A stretch of 25,083 bases of DNA, taken from positions 1 to 25,083 of the forward strand of contig UQLW01000039.1 of the NCBI GenBank assembly GCA_900542005.1, read 5' to 3'. This stretch comes from an uncultured Eubacteriales bacterium (lineage in GTDB: Bacteria; Bacillota; Clostridia; Christensenellales; UMGS416). The translations under genes and the position numbers were made by a program. Positions 1 through 7,193 of the stretch are shown here, piece by piece (within the stretch, counting starts at the first letter, position 1; every line of letters starts with the position of its first letter). The notes under the pieces are model-generated. The model did not search any database. It saw nothing but the letters and a program-made list of their open reading frames with translations, and was not told the DNA's origin.

Positions 1-55
1 TTACCATCGCGTCCGCCGCCTCAATCGCGGCCACCAGGCCGCGGGTTTCTACCAT
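1..55. repeat. 55-base direct repeat, copy 1
   Basis: Identical over 55 bases to 688-742. Both copies encode the start of the BMC fold (VETRGLVAAIEAADAMVK). The exact identity includes third codon positions, which suggests recent duplication or gene conversion. The copy may continue past the window edge. Confidence 0.9.
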
Positions 56-181
56 ACCCAAAGCTTCCATTGGCATACTCTCCTTCTTAGCCGGGGCCGC
101 CTTGGCGGCCCGCCCGGCCGTAGTCTGCTTTCTTCCGGCTGACGCAGCCGCCGGCACCGTTTTCTTTTCGCTATTTTCCAT
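1..181 (-). CDS. BMC-domain shell protein with N-terminal extension (partial, 3' end outside window)
   Basis: This is the N-terminal part of a bacterial microcompartment hexamer-type shell protein (Pfam BMC family); the gene runs off the left edge. The first 60 residues are visible. The ATG at 181 follows a good site (AAAGGAAG, 6 bases upstream) that overlaps the stop of the previous gene. The first 37 residues are rich in Ala, Lys and Arg and look disordered. The canonical BMC start (MEALGMVETRG) follows at residue 38. A second strong ribosome binding site (AAGGAG, 80-85) lies 9 bases before that internal ATG at 70, so a short ordinary BMC-H protein could also be made. The visible BMC part is almost identical to the shell protein at 485-760, and 55 bases are identical at DNA level. 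It is the fourth consecutive shell gene of the rhamnose operon. The function as a shell protein is secure; the role of the extension is unknown. Confidence 0.88.
   Translation of the reverse strand, partial: MENSEKKTVPAAASAGRKQTTAGRAAKAAPAKKESMPMEALGMVETRGLVAAIEAADAMV
80..85 (-). promoter_or_regulatory. Internal ribosome binding site, possible second start at 70
   Basis: AAGGAG on the minus strand is placed 9 bases before an in-frame ATG at 70 (and 3 bases before one at 76). The ATG at 70 is exactly where a canonical BMC-H protein begins. This could give a second, short product from the gene that starts at 181. The alternative is that the AAG AAG GAG codons of the extension resemble a site by chance. 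Confidence 0.5.
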
Positions 182-193
182 TGTCCGCTTCCT

Positions 194-469
194 TTAGTCG
201 GTATACAGGAACTTGGTGACTTCCGGGTGGGGGCGGGCGATTACCTCCGCCAGCTTCACATTCCCCACCTGCGCGGCGGCTTCACGTCCTGCTTCCAGCG
301 CCGCCGTCACATCCGATACCGACCCGTCGATCACCAGGGTGACGAGCCGTCCGCCCAAGCGCTTTTCCACATGGATCAAACGAACGTCCGCCGCCTTCAC
401 CATCGCGTCCAGCCCGGCGATGGCCGCGACCATCGCCTGTACCTCCAAGAGCGCGATTGCCTTTTCCAC
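194..469 (-). CDS. BMC-H shell protein with divergent pore loop
   Basis: A 91-residue single-BMC-domain protein expected to form a hexameric facet tile of the microcompartment shell. It begins at a GTG codon preceded by GGGAGGAA about 9 bases upstream, 15 bases after the stop of the previous shell gene. It aligns over its full length with the PduA-like neighbour at 485-760, but the pore region reads EK-RLGGR-LVT where the neighbour has EK-IGSG-LVS. The pore loop is thus one residue longer and carries two arginines. This suggests a pore of different charge and size from the PduA type. It is the third of four shell genes in a row. BMC membership is secure; which metabolite passes the pore is unknown. 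Confidence 0.93.
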   Translation of the reverse strand: MEKAIALLEVQAMVAAIAGLDAMVKAADVRLIHVEKRLGGRLVTLVIDGSVSDVTAALEAGREAAAQVGNVKLAEVIARPHPEVTKFLYTD

Positions 470-484
470 AGCGCGATTCCTCCC

Positions 485-760
485 TTACTTCAGGGTGGGC
501 AGCAGCTTCTCCACGTCGCCATGGGGCCGGGGAATCACGTGCAGGGCGATCACCTCGCCCAGGCGGCTGGCCGCCGCGCCGCCGGCGTCCACCGCCGCCT
601 TCACCGCGCCCACGTCGCCGCGCACCATCACGCTCACCAGGCCCGAGCCGATCTTCTCCGAGCCGATCAGCGTCACGTTCGCCGCCTTTACCATCGCGTC
701 CGCCGCCTCAATCGCGGCCACCAGGCCGCGGGTTTCTACCATGCCAAGAGCTTCCTGCAT
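485..760 (-). CDS. BMC-H shell protein, PduA/EutM type
   Basis: A 91-residue canonical BMC-domain protein. It has the family hallmarks in order: MxEALGMVETRG at the N-terminus, the pore motif EKIGSG near residues 35-40 (the PduA-type small-residue pore), the strand VMVRGDVGAVKAAVDAG, and the C-terminal IPRPHGDVE segment. It is the usual BMC-H length and has no extension. The ATG at 760 follows AGGAG at about 9 bases. PduA-type hexamers form the bulk of shell facets and let small polar diols pass the pore. Its position among three other shell genes and three cargo enzymes fits that role. The 5' part shares a 55-base identical stretch with the shell gene at the left edge. Confidence 0.96.
   Translation of the reverse strand: MQEALGMVETRGLVAAIEAADAMVKAANVTLIGSEKIGSGLVSVMVRGDVGAVKAAVDAGGAAASRLGEVIALHVIPRPHGDVEKLLPTLK
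688..742. repeat. 55-base direct repeat, copy 2
   Basis: Identical to 1-55. It lies in the 5' part of the PduA-like shell gene at 485-760. Beyond base 742 the two copies diverge (three differences in the next eight bases). Confidence 0.9.
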
Positions 761-790
761 TTTTCTTATCTCCTATTGCTTCTGTATTTT

Positions 791-1165
791 TTAGATTTCC
801 TTTACGGATTTCTCCGTGGATTGATCCTCGTCGGAGGGCTTTGCCTTGCCCCTGAGCTTGTCGCGGCCCAGGGCGTTCAGATGGGCGAACCATTCAATCT
901 CCGGCGACTGGCCGGCGATCAGATGGGACGTGATGTACAGCTCCCGCTTCTGGGCCTCGGCGATCCCCGCCTCCATGGCGGCCTCCACCGCGGCGGCCGT
1001 CCCCTCCAGCTTCACCGCCATCACCAGCGGCACCCGGGCGGCGTCGCCGTTGGCCGGCTTATTGCGGTCCAGGGCTACGACCTTCACATCGGCGGCCTTG
1101 GCCGCCGCATCGGCTACCACGATAGCCGTCGTGAAGCCATACACCTCAATCATTCCAAGGGCCAT
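791..1165 (-). CDS. BMC-domain shell protein, long-loop variant with charged C-terminal tail
   Basis: A 124-residue BMC-domain protein that starts MALGMIEVYGFTTAIVVAD, a recognisable but divergent BMC N-terminus. The region corresponding to the pore loop is about eight residues longer than in the neighbours (DRNKPANGDAARVP before the VMAVKLEG strand). The last 25 or so residues are highly charged and probably disordered. The ATG at 1165 follows AAAGGCGG at about 9 bases, and this site overlaps the stop of the alcohol dehydrogenase gene. It is the first shell gene after the enzymes. Longer-loop BMC proteins often act as minor shell components; that is an inference here. No cysteine cluster for an iron-sulfur site is present. 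Confidence 0.88.
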   Translation of the reverse strand: MALGMIEVYGFTTAIVVADAAAKAADVKVVALDRNKPANGDAARVPLVMAVKLEGTAAAVEAAMEAGIAEAQKRELYITSHLIAGQSPEIEWFAHLNALGRDKLRGKAKPSDEDQSTEKSVKEI

Positions 1166-1180
1166 GTTCGCTTACCGCCT

Positions 1181-2380
1181 TTATTCCGCAATATAGCAGA
1201 TCTTAATTCCCTTCTGGGCAACGTTGACCTCCATGGCCTCGTTGAGCTGATCCAGCGGGAAGGAGTGGGTAATGAGCTCCTTGATGGGAATGTTCATCTC
1301 CCGGGCCTGATGGAGGAAGGCCATGCAGGTGGGATAGTCCTCGGCGCTGTAGTCCCAGGAGCCCACCAGGTTGATCTCCTTGTTGCACATGGCGAAATGG
1401 GGGTTGATGGAAAATTCGCCGTTGTTGACGAAGAAGCCCATCTCGCACAGGCCGCCGCCCCGGCGGATGTAGCTGTACACATCGGCCGCCGCCGCCGGCG
1501 CGCCGGTGCACTGATAGGCAAAGTCCGCGCCCATACCGCGGGTTACAGCCTGCACCGCCGCCAGGCGCTTCTCCAGCGTATCGGCTTCGCGGAAATTGAT
1601 GGTGGTCTTGGCGCCCATTTTCTTGGCCATTTCCAGGCGGGCCGGCGTGCCGTCAATGGCGATGATGTGGTTGATCCCCGCCGCACGGAGCACGGCGATC
1701 ATCATCAGCCCTACCGGGCCGCAGCCCTGGATCAGCACCTTGCTGCCAAAGTTGAGAAGGCCGGTGGTGTTGCCGCGGTTGTAGGCATGCACGCACACCG
1801 TAGCCAGCTCCAGCAGCATCCGCTCCTTCAGGTCCAGGTCGTTGACCACAAAATAGGTCGCGCCCTTGGCCCGGATGAGCAGGTGAGTGGAAAACCAGCC
1901 GTTCAGGGGCTGCTCCGGCTTATGGCCGATCAGGCCGAATACGCCTTGATTGTCGCACAGGTTGGTGGTGCCGGGATGCAGGCGGCAGATGCCGCACTCG
2001 CCACAGCTGATGACGCTGGTCACCAGCTTGTCGCCCACCTTGATGGGGTTGCCGGCGGTATCGCACTTGACATTCTTGCCCAGGGCCAGCACCTCGCCGG
2101 TCCCCTCGTGGCCCAGCACAACGGGGATCAGGCCAAAGGGATCGCCCTTCCACTCATGCACGTCGGTACCGCAGACGCCGCAGCCCTCCACCTTGACCAG
2201 GATATCGTCGTCCTCCAGCGTCTGGGGGATGGGGAACTCCTTCACCTCGATGTGCTTGGGGCCGGTCAGCATGGCCACCTTTGCCATGCCCGCCGCAGGG
2301 GCCGAGGGCTTGACCGAGCCGCCCATCTGCGCCAGCACCTGGCGTACGATGCCCTCGATCTGGTTGGAATTCATTTCCAT
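1181..2380 (-). CDS. Zinc-dependent alcohol dehydrogenase (MDR family) with N-terminal encapsulation peptide
   Basis: A 399-residue medium-chain zinc alcohol dehydrogenase. Residues 4-21 (NSNQIEGIVRQVLAQMGG) form an amphipathic helix followed by a Pro/Ala linker, the usual form of a microcompartment encapsulation peptide; the enzyme proper begins near residue 32. Catalytic zinc ligands fit GVCGTDVHEW (Cys70) and GHEGTGEV (His91). Structural zinc cysteines are at 126, 129, 132 and 142, and the Rossmann GCGPVG motif is near 219-224. I chose the ATG at 2380 because GAGGTG lies just upstream; a GTG at 2389 would overlap that site. It probably interconverts lactaldehyde/propanediol or propionaldehyde/propanol and recycles NAD(H) inside the shell. 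The exact substrate cannot be read from sequence. Confidence 0.93.
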   Translation of the reverse strand: MEMNSNQIEGIVRQVLAQMGGSVKPSAPAAGMAKVAMLTGPKHIEVKEFPIPQTLEDDDILVKVEGCGVCGTDVHEWKGDPFGLIPVVLGHEGTGEVLALGKNVKCDTAGNPIKVGDKLVTSVISCGECGICRLHPGTTNLCDNQGVFGLIGHKPEQPLNGWFSTHLLIRAKGATYFVVNDLDLKERMLLELATVCVHAYNRGNTTGLLNFGSKVLIQGCGPVGLMMIAVLRAAGINHIIAIDGTPARLEMAKKMGAKTTINFREADTLEKRLAAVQAVTRGMGADFAYQCTGAPAAAADVYSYIRRGGGLCEMGFFVNNGEFSINPHFAMCNKEINLVGSWDYSAEDYPTCMAFLHQAREMNIPIKELITHSFPLDQLNEAMEVNVAQKGIKICYIAE

Positions 2381-2394
2381 GTTCAACACCTCGC

Positions 2395-3870
2395 TTATAT
2401 GATTCGGAAGCTGTCCGCCATGACGCAGCGCCGCTGCCGGGTAAAGCTGCGGGCGGAGGTAATGCCCTCGCCGGTGGGGCCGGCGATGGTGAAGGTCGTA
2501 TGGCCCTCGCCGCCAAAGCCGATGCCCGCGTAGGAGGGCGCGTTCTTCACAAAGATGGTCGTCTCCACCGCCTGGGCGAACCGGGTCAGATGGTCGATGT
2601 TCTTGCTGTGCATGTGGGCGGTGTGGCGGTTGCCGTGCTCAGCCTTGACCGCCAGGTCGATGGCCTCGTCGATATTGTCCACCCGGACAATGGGCAGAAT
2701 CGGCATCATCAGCTCGTTCTGCACAAAGGGATGGTCAAAGCCGGTCTCGCAGATGATGCAGCGGATCTCCGGCCCCGCCTTAATGCCGATCATATCCAGC
2801 AGCACCGCCGCGTCGCGGCCCACGCACTTGCGGTTCACCGTCTTTTTCTTTTTGCCGGTCTTTTTGTCCTCTGTCTCCACCAGCACGATCTGCGCCAGCC
2901 GGTCGGCCTGCTCCGGGGTAATCATGTAGGAGCCCGCCTCCAGCATGTAATGGATCAGCTCGTCGGCAATATCGGAGAAGGCAAAGACCTCCTTCTCGGC
3001 TATGCAGGGCAGGTTGTTGTCAAAGGTGCAGCCGTCGATAATGTCCCGGCCGGCCTTGGGAATGTCGGCCGTATCGTCCACAATGACCGGCGGATTGCCG
3101 GCGCCGGCGCCGATGGCCTTCTTCCCCGAGGAGAGCACGGCCCGCACCACGCCCGGCCCCCCTGTGCAGACCAGCAGGCGGATGGCCGGATGCTTCTGCA
3201 TGATGGCCGCAGACTCCATGGTGGGCTTCACCATGCTGGCCACCAGCACCTGGGGGCCGCCGCAGGCCTGGCAGGCCCGGTTGATGAGATCCACCGCATA
3301 GTTGCTGGTGGCGATGGCGCCGGGATGCGGGTTAAACACCACGCCATTGCCGGCGGCGATCATACCGATGGAATTGCACAGCACGGTTTCGCTGGGGTTG
3401 GTGCTGGGCGTAATGGCCCCCACCACGCCGAAGGGCGCCATTTCCACCAATGTCAGCCCGTTATCGCCGGTGCGGGCCTGGGATACGATGTCCTCCGTAC
3501 CGGGGGTTTTGTCGGCCACCAGGATGTGCTTGGCCTTTTTGTGCTCCACGCGGCCCATGCCGGTCTCCGCCACGCCCAGCTCGGCCATGACGCCGGCCTC
3601 TTCCCGGATCATGGCGCGGATCCGGGTGATGAGCACCTCGCGCTGGGCCACCGACATGGCCCGCACAGTCTTATATCCTTCGCTGGCCGCCGCGATTGCA
3701 TCGTTCATATCCTCATAGATGCCGATGAATCTGCGGCCACGGTACTGGGTGGAATCCCAGTCCCGTACGGCTTCGCCCTGGCCGGCCTGCGCCGGGGCTT
3801 TTCCCATCTGCGAGAGCACGGCCGCCACGATTTTGCCGATATCCTGCTGCGATACCTCCACCGCTGTCAC
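2395..3870 (-). CDS. pduP: CoA-acylating aldehyde dehydrogenase, PduP/EutE type, with N-terminal encapsulation peptide
   Basis: A 491-residue enzyme that would oxidise propionaldehyde (or acetaldehyde) to the acyl-CoA with NAD inside the microcompartment. Residues 7-24 (SQQDIGKIVAAVLSQMGK) form a targeting helix very like that of the neighbouring alcohol dehydrogenase, followed by a Gly/Ala/Gln linker. The catalytic cysteine is Cys289 in DNNLPCIAEK, and the nucleotide-binding segment TPSTNPSET is at 154-162. Length and motifs match PduP rather than ordinary ALDHs. It starts at GTG 3870 only one base after the stop of the upstream gene, so translation is likely coupled; the ribosome site is weak (AGAAAG). 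In rhamnose degradation the natural substrate would be propionaldehyde from 1,2-propanediol. Confidence 0.94.
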   Translation of the reverse strand: MTAVEVSQQDIGKIVAAVLSQMGKAPAQAGQGEAVRDWDSTQYRGRRFIGIYEDMNDAIAAASEGYKTVRAMSVAQREVLITRIRAMIREEAGVMAELGVAETGMGRVEHKKAKHILVADKTPGTEDIVSQARTGDNGLTLVEMAPFGVVGAITPSTNPSETVLCNSIGMIAAGNGVVFNPHPGAIATSNYAVDLINRACQACGGPQVLVASMVKPTMESAAIMQKHPAIRLLVCTGGPGVVRAVLSSGKKAIGAGAGNPPVIVDDTADIPKAGRDIIDGCTFDNNLPCIAEKEVFAFSDIADELIHYMLEAGSYMITPEQADRLAQIVLVETEDKKTGKKKKTVNRKCVGRDAAVLLDMIGIKAGPEIRCIICETGFDHPFVQNELMMPILPIVRVDNIDEAIDLAVKAEHGNRHTAHMHSKNIDHLTRFAQAVETTIFVKNAPSYAGIGFGGEGHTTFTIAGPTGEGITSARSFTRQRRCVMADSFRII

Positions 3871-3871
3871 T

Positions 3872-4819
3872 TCACTTTCTTAGAAAATTTTCCGCGCCCC
3901 ACTGGGCCAGGGCCGCGTCCTGCTCGGGCGTGCCCCCGCTGACGCCCAAGGCGCCGGTGATCCGGCCGCCTTCCGTCAGGGGGACGCCGCCGCCGAAGGC
4001 CACGATCCGCCCTCCGTTTGTCTGCTGCAGCCCATAGAGGGGGCCGCCGGGCTGGACCATCCGGCCCACCTGGCAGGTGTCCATCTTCAGCGCCGCGCTG
4101 GTATAGGCCTTGCCCATGGCCACGTCGATGCTGGCCAGATAGGCACCGTCGTCCCGCATGAGGCACACCAGGTTGCCCCCCGCGTCGCAAACCGCCGCCA
4201 CCACCTGAAGGCCCTCCTCACGGGCTTTGGCGATCACCCGCGCGCACAGGCCGGAAGCCATCCCGCACAGGCCGGCGTCCGCTGTGCCCGCAGGCGCTCC
4301 CGCTTGGGTTGCCCGCGGGCCGTCCGGCGCGGCCTGGGTGCGGTCGCACAGCCGGGCCACCGCCCACAGCAGGTCGGAAAGCCGGTTCAGCCAGGCGATC
4401 ACATCGCGGCTGACGCCGCCCACCGCCGACATGGCCACGGCCTTGCGCTCCGCCCGCCGGGCCACCGCCCGGGCAATGTCCAGCGCCGCGCCGCCCTCGC
4501 TCCGGGCGCGCGCCCCCTCCTGTTCCATCAGGGGCTGCTCGTTCAGCGAGTCAATCGCCTTTTCCAGCCGGGCCACCCGCTCCGCCGTAGCAAAGCGGCC
4601 TTCCCCGGCCATTTCGCCCCCCAGGGCGGCAAGGTTCTCCTGCAGCTCCTCCAGGATGGGCGAAAGGGCCTGGGGGGCCTTTAGCTGCGCCAGGGCCAGC
4701 AGCCCGGCGCACTCCTCCAGCGTCCCCATCAGCTCGAATACGGGGCTGTCCTTGGGGATATTCCGGCGGGTCCTGGTGCCGGAACGGCCGCTATCGCCCG
4801 CGCCTGTATATCCCTTCAT
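3872..4819 (-). CDS. PduO-like fusion: degenerate cobalamin adenosyltransferase domain plus GlcG/HbpS (DUF336) domain
   Basis: A 315-residue two-domain protein. Residues 1-160 align with PduO-type ATP:cob(I)alamin adenosyltransferase. The N-terminal signature YTxxGDxG and the core RRAER (121-125) and LNRLSDLL (144-151) are kept. The usual YTKTGD lysine is missing (YTGAGD), GTVDELNS has become GTLEECAG, and the conserved histidine before the last core helix pair is Asp114. Residues 165-185 are a Pro/Ala/Gly linker. Residues 186-315 form a GlcG/HbpS-type domain, which in PduO binds haem. I chose the ATG at 4819 because AAGGGGG lies 9 bases upstream and the family starts there; TTG 4849 and ATG 4846 are alternatives. 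Adenosyltransferase activity is doubtful. It may be a cofactor-binding or structural protein of the compartment. Confidence 0.82.
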   Translation of the reverse strand: MKGYTGAGDSGRSGTRTRRNIPKDSPVFELMGTLEECAGLLALAQLKAPQALSPILEELQENLAALGGEMAGEGRFATAERVARLEKAIDSLNEQPLMEQEGARARSEGGAALDIARAVARRAERKAVAMSAVGGVSRDVIAWLNRLSDLLWAVARLCDRTQAAPDGPRATQAGAPAGTADAGLCGMASGLCARVIAKAREEGLQVVAAVCDAGGNLVCLMRDDGAYLASIDVAMGKAYTSAALKMDTCQVGRMVQPGGPLYGLQQTNGGRIVAFGGGVPLTEGGRITGALGVSGGTPEQDAALAQWGAENFLRK

Positions 4820-4851
4820 GGAATCCGCCCCCTTCCATCCGCCCATCAAGG

Positions 4852-5652
4852 CTAGCGATTCAGCTCAGCCATGACGCGGCGGGTAATCTCCGCCACCAGG
4901 TCGGCATCCACCGTCTTGGGCGCGCTGGCGCCGGCAGCCGGCAGGTTCTGCTTGCATTTGCACTTCTCCGTGCCCAGGTTGGGGCACTTCTTGCAGCCGG
5001 GATGGCGGCCGGGAATCTGCATCTTCACGCGCAGCTCCATCAGCTTGGCCAGATCGTCGCAGGAGAGCTCCTGCTCGCCGCCCAGCTGGCGGGCCATGTA
5101 GCTGATCTTGGCGAAATACTCCACCTCATCCATCACGAAGAAGGCTTTATTCAGCGTATTGCCCACCGACAGCGCGCCATGGTTCTGCAGCAGGAAGGCG
5201 TCGTGATCCTGGATATAGGGCGCCAGGGAATCGGGGATCTCCATGGTGGAGGGCGTGCCATATTCGCAGATCGGCACCGTGCCCACCGTCAGGATAGCCT
5301 CGGGCAGGATGTACTTATCCAGCGGGATGTTGGCCACCGCAAAGGCGGTAGCTGTCGGAGGATGGGCGTGCACCACGGCGTTGACATCGGGACGGTCGCG
5401 GTATACGCGAAGATGCATCTTGATCTCCGAGGAGGGGTTCAGCTTACCCTCGATCTTCTTGCCTTCGCCGTCGATGCGGATAATCATGTCGGGCGTCATG
5501 TAGCCCTTGGATACGCCGGTGGGCGTGCAGTAGAACTCGTTGGGGCCGACCTTGACGGAGATATTGCCGTCGTTGGCGGCCACAAAGCCCTTCTCATAGA
5601 TCCGGCGGCCGATTTCACAGATTTCCTTTTTGATTTCATAGGGTGAGTTCAT
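4852..5652 (-). CDS. Class II aldolase (rhamnulose-1-phosphate/fuculose-1-phosphate type) with Cys cluster and C-terminal encapsulation peptide
   Basis: A 266-residue zinc aldolase expected to split L-rhamnulose-1-phosphate into dihydroxyacetone phosphate and L-lactaldehyde. The aldolase domain spans roughly 1-212, with the acid/base glutamate in SSEIKMH (Glu76) and zinc ligands His95 and His97 (VVHAHPP) and His158 (LLQNHGAL). Residues 220-233 hold four cysteines spaced C-x2-C-x7-C-x-C, which is not part of the standard fold. After a Pro/Ala linker, residues 250-266 (ADLVAEITRRVMAELNR) form an amphipathic helix of the encapsulation type. AAGGAAGG precedes the ATG at 5652. Its place after rhaA and rhaB favours rhamnulose-1-phosphate. 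By size it resembles FucA-like enzymes of microcompartment loci rather than E. coli RhaD, so it may also accept fuculose-1-phosphate. Confidence 0.93.
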   Translation of the reverse strand: MNSPYEIKKEICEIGRRIYEKGFVAANDGNISVKVGPNEFYCTPTGVSKGYMTPDMIIRIDGEGKKIEGKLNPSSEIKMHLRVYRDRPDVNAVVHAHPPTATAFAVANIPLDKYILPEAILTVGTVPICEYGTPSTMEIPDSLAPYIQDHDAFLLQNHGALSVGNTLNKAFFVMDEVEYFAKISYMARQLGGEQELSCDDLAKLMELRVKMQIPGRHPGCKKCPNLGTEKCKCKQNLPAAGASAPKTVDADLVAEITRRVMAELNR

Positions 5653-5697
5653 GGTGATTTCCTTCCTTTCATCGGGTGAAATAGGGCTAAAGGGCGC

Positions 5698-7173
5698 TTA
5701 TCCCTTATGGTTCAGAAGCTGGATAAAACGGCTGTACACGCCGTCGTACCGCGCGGTATCCTGCGGCTGGTAGGTGGTCAGCGCTTCGCTGGCCGCCACG
5801 ACCTTCCGGGCCTCGGCGATGGAGTCGAGCTCGCCCAGGGCGATCAGCTGCACGGCTACGTTGCCCATAGCGGTAGCCTCCACCGGCCCGGCGATGACCG
5901 GGACGCCGCAGGCGTCGGCCGTCATCTGGCAGAGCAGCGCGGCCTGGGTGCCGCCGCCGATCATGTGGATCGCGCCGTAGCGCTCGCCGGTGATCTCCTC
6001 CAGCGCCCGATGGGTATAGCGGTATTTCAGCGCCAGGGATTCATAGATGCAGCGCATGATCTCGCCGCGGCTCTCCGGCACAGGCTGGCCGGTGGCCTGG
6101 CAATACTGCTGAATGCGCCGGGGCAGGTTGCCCGGCAGCTCGAAGGAGGCATCGTCCGGATCCACGAAGCAGGCGAAGGCCGGCGCTTCCAGGGCTTCGT
6201 CCGCCAGCTGGCCGAAGGAGCGCTCCACCCCCTCGCGGATCCACTGGCGCCGAGCCTCCTGGGTCAGCCACAGCCCCATGATGTTCTTCAACAGCCGCGT
6301 GGTGCGCCCAAAGCCGCCCTCGTTGGTGAAGTTGTAGCCGCTCGTCTTGTCATTGATCACCGGGCGGGGCAGCTCCGTGCCGAAGAGCGACCAGGTGCCG
6401 CAGCTTATATAGATGAAGCGATCGGCGCTGGCGGGCACGGCGGCCACCGCCGAACCGGTATCATGGGTAGCCACGGCGATGACGGGCACCTGCGGGCAGC
6501 CCAGCTCCTCGCAGATTTCCCGCTTCAGCGGGCCGTATACGCTGCCCGCGTCGATGATCTCCGGCAGCAGCCGCTGGTCAATGCCCAGCTCCTCCAGGAT
6601 ATCCCGGGCCCAGTCGCCGGTGTTGGGGTTCAGCATGTTGGTGGTGGAAACCTCGGTATACTCAGCCCGCTGTACGCCGGTCAGGAAATAAGCGAACAGG
6701 TCGGGCATCAGCAGCATTTTGTCGGCCCGGGCCAGCAGCTCGGGATCCTGCCTTTTCAGCGCGAGCAGCTGAAAGAGGGTGTTGATCCGCATCAGCTGGG
6801 TGCCGGTAGCCGCATAGAGCTTTTCCCGCGGCACCAGCCGGAAGGCCTCCTCCATCATGCCCTCGGTGCGCGCATCCCGGTAGTGGACAGGGTTGGCCAG
6901 AAGCCGCCCCTTCTCATCCACAAGGCCGAAATCCACGCCCCAGGTGTCGATGCCGATGGCGTCGAAGCCCCCCTCATGCACCGCCTTGGTGATCCCCTGC
7001 TTGATTTCATGGAAGAGCCGGAGCACATCCCAGTACAGCGTGCCGTTGACCTCTACCGGGTCGTTGGAGAAGCGGTGAATCTCCTTGAGCTCGATCCGGC
7101 CATCCGCATAGGCGCCCAGGATGGCCCGGCCGCTGGAAGCGCCGAAATCAAAGGCCAATACCCGCTTGGACAC
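5698..7173 (-). CDS. rhaB: Rhamnulokinase
   Basis: A 491-residue FGGY-family sugar kinase that phosphorylates L-rhamnulose to L-rhamnulose-1-phosphate. The N-terminal phosphate loop DFGASSGR (residues 9-16) and the block GIDTWGVDFGLVDEKGRL are typical of RhaB rather than of fuculokinase or xylulokinase. The C-terminal half has the ATP-site segments HMIGGGTQAALLCQM and ATAMGNVAVQ. I chose GTG at 7173 because GGAGGG sits 7 bases upstream and the RhaB N-terminus begins there. An in-frame ATG at 7194 overlaps the rhaA stop (TAATG) but has no ribosome site. It is the second gene of the operon, between isomerase and aldolase, which fits the pathway order. Confidence 0.96.
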   Translation of the reverse strand: MSKRVLAFDFGASSGRAILGAYADGRIELKEIHRFSNDPVEVNGTLYWDVLRLFHEIKQGITKAVHEGGFDAIGIDTWGVDFGLVDEKGRLLANPVHYRDARTEGMMEEAFRLVPREKLYAATGTQLMRINTLFQLLALKRQDPELLARADKMLLMPDLFAYFLTGVQRAEYTEVSTTNMLNPNTGDWARDILEELGIDQRLLPEIIDAGSVYGPLKREICEELGCPQVPVIAVATHDTGSAVAAVPASADRFIYISCGTWSLFGTELPRPVINDKTSGYNFTNEGGFGRTTRLLKNIMGLWLTQEARRQWIREGVERSFGQLADEALEAPAFACFVDPDDASFELPGNLPRRIQQYCQATGQPVPESRGEIMRCIYESLALKYRYTHRALEEITGERYGAIHMIGGGTQAALLCQMTADACGVPVIAGPVEATAMGNVAVQLIALGELDSIAEARKVVAASEALTTYQPQDTARYDGVYSRFIQLLNHKG

Positions 7174-7193
7174 AGCCTTTCCCTCCTTTCCCA

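Noticed and set aside
227..2533. 768-codon plus-strand open frame across the shell and alcohol dehydrogenase genes
   Set aside because: It is antisense to five clear minus-strand genes in GC-rich DNA; its His/Gly/Arg/Leu-rich translation has no domain.
2500..3942. 480-codon plus-strand open frame opposite the aldehyde dehydrogenase
   Set aside because: It lies antisense to pduP, with low-complexity composition from GC bias and no ribosome site.
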